Origin: Distichodus sexfasciatus
Lineage: Eukaryota > Chordata > Actinopteri > Characiformes > Distichodontidae
NCBI GenBank assembly: GCA_032718565.1
Contig: JAVGVS010000008.1
Span: 2,851,579 to 2,915,578, forward strand
Length of the DNA stretch: 64,000 nt
Direction of reading: 5' to 3'
Part shown: piece after piece, positions 15,201-26,600 of the stretch
Layout: the number at the start of each line of letters is the position of its first letter
Position numbering within the stretch: position 1 is the first letter of the stretch
Position numbers and translations under genes: made by a program
Notes under the pieces: generated by a model
Told to the model about the DNA's origin: nothing
The model's database searches: none
The model's input: only the letters and a program-made list of their open reading frames with translations

Positions 15201-18200
15201 AGGCAATAATGCATGTTACTTCATTATAATTTTTTTGTTCAAGTAAACAGTGTGTGAGAACTACCCACCGTCGTTTATAAGCATCGATAGGGATTGACTG
15301 TGATATGCAATGAACACATCAAGGCCTCTGCAAATTCAAACCAGTCCATCCAGTATAAAGGAAAGATGGATGAAACAAGGAAAAAAAACCTTTATCTAAA
15401 ACCAATCAAGGCCACTTGAGTCCCTGAGCTAAAACACATCAATAAGTGGTGTGTCATTGACTTTCATAGTGGCCAACGGCAGCACAAGAAAAGGACAGAA
15501 ATACAGTAAACACAACTCTAAATGAATGAATGAGTTCCTGTCCCATGTGGAGGTCAGTGTGCGAGGTGAAGTTCACTACACTCTGAGTGACAGTATTCTA
15601 GCACTAATGAACTAGCTCTAATGTGAGAATTTAAGACAGAGTTGATTATTTCTAGGTACTGGCGAGAAAAAAGAAAGAGGGATTTCACAGGTTTTTCAAA
15701 AAGTAGCTCCACTATGCGATAAGCTTTCATTAAGAGATAAGTCTACAGCCACACAATGAACTCATTTTGGCCAAGTTTCTAAAAAGATTATGTGTGTAAA
15801 TTTTCCCATTTCAGCCACTGTATTCTTGGCGTATCCATACCTTGGGTGAGACTTAATAATTGAAAATACGAGACAGTTGAGGTGCAAACCATGTAAATGC
15901 ACTAAAGCAAGTTGGTATCAGTTCTTCAACCATGACTCTGACAATTTTGTAGTGTTTTTACCTGTGTAGCAATGAGGTAAAGCAGCTCCCCTAGTGGTGG
16001 CAGGAGGCACTGCTTCAATTTGGCGTTCCGGAAATTCTCCCGGATCAAGTCCGTGAACGTGATCACGGCCTAATGTGTGAGGGGAAAAAAACATAAACAA
16101 GCATGTTGTACAGAGTAAATCAGGGATAAATTTGAAATTTCATTGTCTATAACGACAGCATTAACTATTGGTGGAGAACGCACGCGGCAAAGAAATGTGT
16201 GTGGTGTTAAAAAATATATTCCTGATAATAACAGATGCTAAATATTCCCTCCAGCCCCCCTGTGGCATTAGCATTCATTCCTCCCTCTATCGGTCTCAGT
16301 GCTCGGATGTGGGCTGCGGGCATTCGTTGGTTCTCTCACTCTCCCTCTCTTTCTCTCTCTCTCCAACACACACTGCGGCAGCTCTCGCAGCAGGGTGCTA
16401 TGCAAATAGGGCCTCCGTAGCGCCGTGCTGGTAAAAGTCCCATAAATGATGACTTTGCAGGGAACAGATGTTGGCGAGTGCGTTTGATGCGCCTTGGCAG
16501 CGAGAGGCAGGCGCTGATGATTCCCCGTTACGGAGGGAAAACAAACAAGGCTAAGCTGTCTTATTCCGCCCAATATCCACACACACCTCCCCTTTACCAC
16601 ATTATCATCATCATCATCATCAGCTTCGCCGGCGTCGTCGACACACACAGCCACACGCGCACAAGCCCACACCCCACCGTAATGCCGCTTTATGCAGCAC
16701 AGTGGCTGCGGGCTGCAGAAGGCCGGGCGGCGTTAAGCGGCACCGCGGGGTCTCGCTCGCTCCGCTCTGCAGCTGTGGGTGGAAAACCGGCTCTGCTGCT
16801 GTCTGGGATAAACTCCGGGCCGCAGATAAGTTGCTGGAGATCGCATGTGGGAGTAGACTGACTGCTCCAGGATCAGCTCTACCGAGTCGAATCCTCACAC
16901 CTGCACAGCGAGGTTTTTACACTCTCATTTCCAACTGCATCTGTGCAACTGGACATGACGTCTCAGTTTCAAAAGACAGTGAAAATATTTCCTTTTTGAC
17001 ACTAGTGCCATCTGACCGGCTTTGCATAAAATCCCAGAATCCCACATATTTCTAATCATTATGTACACCTTAATCTCCCGAGGTGGTTGTAATAACAGTA
17101 TTTGAGGACATATTTACAGTCCATTTGCGCTGATCAGATGGATATTCAAATGTGTGTATGTGTGTGTGAGTGTGTGGGTGTTACTTTATAAGGCCATGCA
17201 TTTTAATTAATATATCTCAAGATCTACTGCTGGTGCACAAAACTCAACATAATTTGAGAACAACTTTACCACTAATATTTTGTTATATGCGTCTTAACGG
17301 CTGCAAGTTTCCAACAAAAGCACAAAATTGCTTGTTTAATTAGGACCAACTGATATATTTGAGGTCTCAGTGACGGGAACGCGTGCAGCTGATCACCGCC
17401 GAGCGCCAAACCAATGCAGTTTCGTTCCAATTCCCAATGCACCGTGAGCTTGATACTTTCTATCTGCTGGTCAACAGCACAGAATTTAACTGCAGAATAT
17501 TCCGTTCCTCGGGCCGCCGCGAGTGCCGAACGCAGAGGCTCAGCATGCAAACAAACTGCAGACTTGGATTAGCTTCTGTTGCGAAGCGAAATGGCGAGAA
17601 ACATAAGGGGAGGACGTTGATTGCGCGCTCAGCCTTCTTTTAAACACGTCTGCGGCAACTGTGGCCGAGGCTGGAGGAGACCGCTCAAGGGCGGCGCTGT
17701 CATACTCCTCGGAGGAGTGATCTGAATATAAGCTTGTGACCCTAGGGATGGCCGGCTGGAGCTGGAACAATGATTAATTTACTACTTCATTAGACTAGTG
17801 CTTAAGTATTCATGGAAAACACAGAGAAAAGGTCTCAAAGAGAATTATAACCCATCCAAGAGACCGAGAGAAAGACAGAGAGAGAGGGACGGCCAAAGAG
17901 AGAGCAGACAAGGATTAGACGGACAAGAGGAGGAGAGAAAAACTTTTGCCATCTATAATTCCATAATTCTCTCTTTCTCCTGAAGAACTGCCGTGTGCTG
18001 GGTCTTCTTATAGAGGCTTTCGTTGCCATGACGACCAAAATGAACTTTAAGTTTGCTCCAGCTGTTGCCGTTGGGTGACAAGTCAAAACAGGCCAACTAA
18101 CACCCTCGGAGACGGCGCATCTCCCGCGCTGGAGCCGAGAACCACGCCCTGTTAGCGGCACGCGCGGCGGCACCCCGCTAACTTCCATTATCCCACCCGC

Positions 18201-21200
18201 TATAAAGCCCAGATAAATTCAAAAAACTTGGAATCGTTTTTACACGCCGAAATCGCGCACCCCACCGCCCCACCCAACCTCAACCCCAACGACAGGGATG
18301 AGGAGAATGGAGCCCCAACATGCCAGGATCAGCCCTGCCTTTTCTCGCTGCGAACAAAGAGAAAAGCCCGAGACTGAAATCGCCATGACAGAAGCGGCCG
18401 CTCAGTCGCGGGACCCCTGTAGAGAGAGAACAGCAGCAGCAAAGAGCGAGCTCAAGATCCCTGGCTTTTCTCAGCGCCAGCCCGCTGCGCCTAAAATGGC
18501 GGCCGGACGGAACACGGGACGTTCTGAGCACGCGCCGGAAGGAGCGAGGAGAAACTGTTACTCGGTACGACGCGACTGCCGGCCATTTTGTGGCGCCGGC
18601 CTCACTCGGGCTCGGGGAGACTCGGCTTTGTTTTTTTGCGGGAGCAGAGAGGAGGGCGGGCGTGTCGCAGCAAGAAGTCGTGAAAAAACCCAGTAAGCTC
18701 TGGATAAAGAGTAGAGGACCTGATTCGACATCAAATACAACGCCATTTTTGAAATCATTAGCTGCAGTGCCAGCGCCTGCGCGAAGCCCTTTGATGATTT
18801 CTTGATGCTTTTAAAAGCACGTCCGGGCAGGACTGGCGTCCTCATTGCACTCTGGGATGGTGAGGGTCTTTGCAGCGTTCACCTTTGTCAGTTCTGGATT
18901 TCATGTGTTTTGGAGTCAAATAGCTATGAAAAATGATTTTGGGGTTTCCATTTTCCTGTCTGAGCGTGGTGTTAAAGGGAAGAGCGGGCGATGCCAGTGC
19001 TGCAGTGACACCTGCTGGTGCTTCTTTTGTTTCGCCACTGTGATATGAGAACCTGCAGCCCCTGCATCACGGTGGGTAAAGAAATTCACAGTTGAATTGA
19101 GCAGCTCTAAAGAGCAACCGCGATTACTGCATATACGCATTGGCATCTCAGTATCCCGACTAATTAGCAGGGATAATTCTGCATTTCAGCCATTACTTAC
19201 GTATATAAAAAAGTAACAGTGAAGTCGTTCAGAGTTCACACCAAAGCAGCAGTAAAAATTCTTATTCAATTCTTATAAAACTCGTAAGAACCAGATTAAT
19301 GTTCATTAAACAAATCATCTTAGCAGCAGACTTTTTTTCCCTTGCTAAATGAAAAACACAGAAATGCAGCAACATGCACAAACATGCTCACCTCCACGAC
19401 AGGAACATCCTCTCTGAGCTCAGTGCAATAAGAGGCTAACAGGCCGATAACTCTCATCACTTTGCTCTTCCTGAAAGACACACAAAACCCAACATAAATA
19501 AATACTGCATTACGAACAAAAGTCCTCGGCCTTTTAAGGGTCAGAGTTGAAATGTGTAGACAATGTTTCGTATTTCTGTTAATCTATCATAATTTATATA
19601 ACCATAACCCTTACCCTATTAGAAATGCTAATTTGTCCACTTATGGGATTGTATACATTAAGTTCATGTCCCAACAGTATAAGAGACTGATTTTTTGCTC
19701 ATGGCTCATTTCTCTGAGCCATTAGTATCAATGTAATGCCCAATTCCCATCAAACAATGCAACAAATTCTCAAAATTCTCAATTACCATGACTTCAGTAA
19801 ACTACACAAAAAAGTCAAGTCTGCATTTACTTATTTATCTGGTTCTTGCTTTTGAAAAGTTTGGAAAAGTCTTGCTGTGTCTTCCTTTCTTTCTGTCATT
19901 TAGTTCAAAAAGCATTTAGGCAAAAATCATCTGATTGAGATAATAATAGATCTAAACCAAGCAATACAATTATCAAACAAAATAATGTTCATTCGTTCAT
20001 TATCCAATCCCAACTGGGGTCACGGGGGCACCGGAGCCTATCCCGGGAACTACAGGCGCAAGGCAGGGACCAACCCGGGGAGGCCACCAACACACCGCAG
20101 GGAACACACACACACAATCACACTCCCATTCACACCTTACGGGGCCAATTTAGAGTCCCCAGTTAACCTATATTGCATATGTTTTTTTTTTCATAATAAC
20201 ATGAAAACAAATAAACTTGAAATGAGCTGGAGGACATTCAACTGAAATATTAAAATTTGACATGCCAATTCAGCATCCACTGTCTCATACTCACACATCC
20301 CAGTTAGGTGCTTGTCGCAACTGCTGGATCAATACTGGGAACTGAGAGAGAGAGAGAAAGAGAGAGAGATTAGCTACGACTGTGGTTTGATATTCTGCCA
20401 AAAACGGATCCGCTCTTAGTTTTCAACAAGGACAAATAGGAAAGTATATCTTCTGTTGATGGCCACCTGATGTTTATATGCGGAACAACAGTATTGATCT
20501 GAAAGTGATATATAGGACTGTCTGTCTGTTACATCATTGGAATTTATTGAACAGGAGTTCCTTTCTTTAATAGCACATCAATAACGACATGCCAAGATTA
20601 AAGCCTATTAAATGATGAAGAGGGAGATTACTGAAGTATTTCCAATGCAAACAGGAATAGGAAACTCATTTTAGGTTGGAAGGGGAAGGAGACAGAAGCC
20701 TGCAACAGCTAGTTAATAGCCTATTGTTCCACTTGCCACAGGACACACCTCTAGAGCCATGGGCGTGAATTTCATTTAACAGTAGGGGGGGACAATAAAT
20801 ATAAAATTTCTCGTGAGCAATTTTTGAAGGGGACACAAATAATACAGTCAAATTGTACTTATAAAGATATGTCCCCACAGCGAAAAACTTTATGTAACAT
20901 TATGCCAAGTCGTCACAAATAATACAATGCATGGGATACAGCTTTGGCGTGTTAGTTGCAGTGCACTATGCAACAAGTTATTGTAAACAAGCTAACGTTA
21001 ACTAGATAAGTAATATTTTAATCGCTAATATAGCAGATTCATGGAAAATTACATCGGTAATCAGCATTAATTTATGAATGAGTCTGCATCAACTACACTG
21101 AAGAGAATCGCTTTATTTAAAGTGAATAAAATACCCTACGTACTGGAGTTCAACATTAATTGAGCCGCAGGCACACACCTGACTCGTGTGTGTAGAGTAG

Positions 21201-23619
21201 GTGAGATGAACTGGGAAAGTAGGCAGTGGGCCAAACCACTGTGAGGAAGGGGAGGGGGAACTCAACTGTTTCTAAATGCATTTTTTTGTGTTTGTTTTTT
21301 TTAATACTTACACAATTATTTTAGGTATACATACATATATTTTTCACAATAGAGAGTGCAATTTTTTTTATAATTTTTTGGGGGGCAGAGACAACCTTCG
21401 GATGGGGGGGGACATGTCCCCTCCGTCCCCCCCCCCGGGATTTACGCCCATGTCTAGAGCTCCAGAGTCACAGTGCATAAACTCAAACTCACAGTTTGGG
21501 TTTAGTTGAGAGGTTAATCAGGCACACAAGAGGTCTCATTAATTAGTCGTGGGCTTTTCTTCATTCTTCATTTAATCAAATAATGTGCCCTTGTTTAGAG
21601 TTACTTGAGTTTTGCAGCTCAGTACTCTTACACTACTTGTCATCTCCAATTTTAACAGAGCTGTGAGGAAGCGACTGAATCAGTGAATACATTAGTCAGC
21701 ATATGTGATGTGCTCTGCTTCAAAATATGCAAAATTTCTTATCCATTTGTCTTTTTAAGGTTCTTTCTAGTTTGTTAGTTTCAGTCTCCCTCTGGCCAGG
21801 TCCGTCCCTGCTGAAGGGCCTTATGTGGAGAACCTTATACACCCATCATCTGTATGCACGCATTAGTGAACCAGACTCAGTGGCCCTCTCGAACCTCCTG
21901 TACAGTCTTGACCAAAATCCAACAATTCAACACCTTTATGAACTTTTAGGTCTTATGGACCTACACGAAACCCATATTAATGAGAGGGGCTAAAAGGAGA
22001 ACAGAGAGTGTCTCATCTTGCTGAGAGCACAATTAACTCAAAAGCAGCAGAATGACCTGTGGCTCTGGGCACTTAATGTGAGCCCAGGCATACCAACCAA
22101 GCCTTTATCAGGAACAAACTGTATCTGGCATGTCAAGTGTCTTTAGTATTTGGAATTAAAATTGGGTAGAGGGTGTGTGTGAGGGCACGTAGATTATATT
22201 TTAGGGGTCACACTCACCAGCCGGCAGTGCATTAGACGAGTGGCTATATCTCGATGGCAACAGACACAGCACAGATAGCAGAGAAGGTTGAGTTTAACAC
22301 GTGGTGTCGTGTTAGCACCAGATCCGGACCGGTTCAGTGATTCCAGAACAGAGCAAGTCTGCTGCAGAAATGCAGACCAGTCACTTGAGTTCAGACATGC
22401 CAAATTCTCCGCTAGAAAAAATGAAGAGAGACAAACGAAATGTATATATGACACTAAAGATGAAACCGCTCATGTGTATGCCAAAAGTGTTTTCAACTGA
22501 TATATGCAGTTGACTCTGTTAAGAAGTTCAGCAGTATATTTCAAAGAATTTAATACAATCTTACCTGAATATGCTGATACACACAGTGTTTTGGAGTCAA
22601 ACCGGACAGGAGCAGTTTTCAGAATCTGGTCAAAAGAATCAAATTATAGTACAGCGTAAAGGAGAAAATGAAAAAAGTTGAGTTTTTTTAAAAGACAAAT
22701 AAATCAAAACAACAGGTGCAGGGAGACACAAAAATATCAAAAGAGCTTCTCCACCTGCCAGCCCTTCGGCAAATACAAAAGCATCTTTGTTCTTGTACTT
22801 GAGTTTCTCTATAGAGCCATGAGGTTCTTAAGCAGGTCTACCTTGGGGTTGTCCATGATGGGGGTCACAGTCAGGTCAGAGTCTGTGTATAAGAGATCTG
22901 TAATGCAGGCGTATCCATCATTCTGCAAATCCTCCAAACCACTTTGGCTCTAGGATACAAGAGAAATATATACTAACCATAAGAGGCTTCAGGTGCTTTT
23001 TAAATGTGATTTTTAATGTAATTTGGATGTTAAAAATGTGATTATATTACACAAAGTAGAATGTAAATATCTAAGTATACAGACAAGGAACATATACATA
23101 AGGTAATTTCATAATAATGAACCCTAACTGAGATTTTCAGTTTTCACTCTAAATTGCAATAAACACTATTCATATATTTTATACCACAGTCTGCAATATA
23201 TAAAATTTGATCAAATCATGGTTGATCAAATCAAGAGACCGTTCATTTGGGTTCATGCAAGTGCTGTTTCTTAGACTGTCCAGTAGATGGTGCTGGGGTA
23301 CCATGTAAAGTATATTTAAAGTGTGCGTGTGTGTGTTCTTGTACTTGCTACTTAGTGACAACCAAAATGAGTTTTTAATAAACAGAGTGAGGACATTTTT
23401 GGGAAGTGAGGACTTTTTAGTGGTCCTCACTTCTTTAAACTGCTTTTACAAAATAAATACAAGTTTATCTGCAAAGCTAAAAGTGTAGAAAGATTAGCTT
23501 TTGGTTACTGAGGTTATGATTAGGGTTATGTTTAGGGTTAGGTGTAGTATTATTTAGATAATACTAATAGAAGTAATATAGAAGTCAGTGGAGGTCCTCA
23601 CTACTATATAAGTACAAGG

Positions 23620-23698
<79 letters not shown>

Positions 23699-26600
23699 CG
23701 TGAGTGTGTGCGTGTGTGTGAGCGTGTGTGTGTGTGAGTGTGTGTGAGTGTCCGTACTTGAGTCTTAACCTCTTTGCTCTCTGACTCCTTGGTAGTGCTG
23801 GTTGTTCTTGGAGTTGGGCATGAACTGTCATATATACCGTATAACAGAGAAAAACCTGAATGAAGTAAGTATGCTGGCAATATTGCAAGGAGAACGTAAC
23901 TACAAAAAAAAGATTAAGTGGGCAGTGAGGAGCAGCAATGTCAGCACACATAAGGACCACAACAGCACACATACCTGAGCAGGAAAATAGATTCTTTGGC
24001 ATCTGAATCCAACACAGACTTTGGTTTAAACTCTCCTGGAAAATAAGCAACATGTAATATAACAAAATGAAAAATATGCAGGATACTAAATGTCTCATAT
24101 TACTGTTACTGAATACTATATCCTGTTACAAAATGTCAGTCCCTTTAAATTTTCTGACATGGTCTACGCCACATGACAAATGACAAGCATTTTTTGACGT
24201 TGCGAAAAGTGTGGATTCTGGACTCTGTAAGCTAATGTAGACTCTGGAGCAATATAAACTTGTTCTACATCCATAACACATGTAGAAATGTATACATAAT
24301 CACATAATCTTCTGTCATGCAGCATGTCTTTATGACACTGCCCTGTGGCCTCTTCTGCAGTATTAACCAGCTACAATCTAAGCCATGAGTGTATGAACAC
24401 GTGAGTAAAAAAACATTATGAAATGCATCATGGATGTGCTTTGAAAAGATTAAATACAGATAGAGGAAGTATGTAAACAGTAAGTATGACATAGCATGTG
24501 TTAATGTTGTTTTATAAAGAGCACACTGATTTATGTAAACATGCAATTTTCCGTTAGAGTTTGCACACGCATGTAAGCTTACACTACAGCGGTGTTGGCA
24601 CGTATACCATGGAGGCTGAGCAATGGCCTACGTGTGCACTCTCATGCTGCATTACCTAATGTGAAGCACTTGCTGAGTTGGGGGCTCGCTGGACCAGCTG
24701 TTCCTGCCTGGGCATCCACTGCTGCCTGATGGATCACTGACTCCAACTGTATACTTAAATACACAAACAGACACACACACTTCGTATAGAAAATGCAAGC
24801 ACACCATGTAATTCCATTTCCTTCATTTGAGTATGTGTTCAGATTCACCTCTCTGACTATTCAGAATGGCAAAAGCCGCCTTGAACACGTCACTATTTCA
24901 AGGAACACATATGTAATATTGCTTTTGGGGAAATCTGTCAGGCCTCGTCCAGAGATTCCTGCTGTCATCGTAATTTAATGTCAGATTTAGAAACCTTACA
25001 GTCTGTCTGAAAAGCATTGAGGTATTATCATAATCTATCATGACAAAAGCCCTTCCCCCTTTTAGGCAAGACCCCTAAATCAGCGACAACAGCTTTTGTA
25101 CTGAAATAATCCTGGTCTCCCAAAGCACCACACTAGAGCAGAAGCAGAGTAATCCCCTCAACTGTCCTGTATATCACTGATATTTTATTGATTATTTGTG
25201 TGAATCTTTACCATCAATAGGCTTTGATCAGATTATATCACTATCAGGGCCAAAGACGGTGAACATGCACTAATGTATTAATTATATTTTATTTGCGTCA
25301 CTGGTCTCAATTCAGCAGAATTGCACTGTGAATATACATGTTTTTACAAAAGGAAAAAATACGAAGAGCTCACTGGCTGTCAAACATAGAAAAATTAAAA
25401 GATATTTTAAAAAAATAATTGATACAGGCGAAGACATAATACTTCAACACACATATTAGACCTTTCAACAAAACAAATAAAGGGAGCTCCACCTGTCCAT
25501 TCCATACACCAACGTGCTCAGAGAGCATGACAAAGCCCTATTGTGCTACACACAGGACAGGATACACATGCACTGTGTGTATGAAGAGCGTTGTGGGCTG
25601 TATGTCTGCTCAGTGACTCAATAGCCACAGTGTGCATTAGGTTCAGCTTTAGAAGCACAGGAGGAAATCAGCTATAAATGAGAATTTAGTTATAAAAATT
25701 TTCCAGTTTTCCTTTAAGGTTGGTATGGTCTGTAAAGCTGTGATTAAACGTCATTAATTCTGGCTACATGCTACAGCATAAATGACATGTAAATGTGACA
25801 CAGAAGACGAGCACAATGACATTTCCATAATCAATTTATTAAAAATTACCTAGATCTAAAGCAGGTGTCCACATTTTCGTTATCTTCTGATGAATACTCC
25901 AATGAAAACACTCCCTTCCAGAAAGGATGAACCAAAAGCTGTTCCCAGGTCAGTCTACAGGGAATGAAAACAGCAACAGTATTCACTGATAAACCTTGCG
26001 AATTTTGAGTGATGATACTACAGTGCTGACGCATGGTCAGATTAGACAAGATTAAGTTTGTATGTTTCTCATAAGGTCAATTAATTTTACACCTCACTGT
26101 AATTATAAGCATTATTGTTTATTATTCATTCAACTGCCACAACAATCATATAGACCATTAAATGTTTTAGAATAAAACATCCAAGAAATAAAACTAGTTT
26201 AAAGGTACTATGCAGGTACGATGTGTTACGTGTACCTATTTATAGGTTCTTTTTGCAGCAGACCATGTAGCAGGTTCTGAAACTCCGGACTGGGTCGTGA
26301 ACCACTGGTACCTTTAAGAACAAACATATAAGATTACTTCATAACCAAACCCTCTCAAATATTAAGCATTTAAGATTGGTCAAAAGTTCTTGCAAACCTT
26401 TCTGGACTAGAGGTGGAGGATCTTCATGTAAAATGAGGTTTACCAAATCACTGAAAGTCTGAGAGAAGAACGGAGGTTTTCCTACAAATAAGACATATAA
26501 CAGATGACACACATTTCAGTGGCTGTTTATTGACTGATTTGCTATTTGATTATCAATTATATATGTATTTCTTTGTACTTCACGTATGACAAAATCAAGC

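Noticed and set aside
16268..16898. Several overlapping ORFs on both strands
   Set aside because: Mutually overlapping in a GC-rich repeat-bearing region with no homology I can recognise.
18298..18696. 132-aa plus-strand ORF in the CpG-rich block
   Set aside because: Composition explained by GC content; overlapping ORFs on both strands; no recognisable domain.
23554..24098. Long minus-strand ORFs (108 and 164 aa) rich in Thr-His
   Set aside because: They are translations of the CA/TG repeat; only the short stretch over ulk4 exons 11 and 10 is real coding sequence and in other frames or segments.
24642..24746. ulk4 exon 9 starting at acceptor 24746
   Set aside because: Gives an early stop from the exon 8 phase; the 24753 acceptor is used instead.
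24754..25849. A missing ulk4 exon between exons 8 and 9
   Set aside because: Not needed once the upstream acceptor is used, and no convincing candidate was found on the minus strand.
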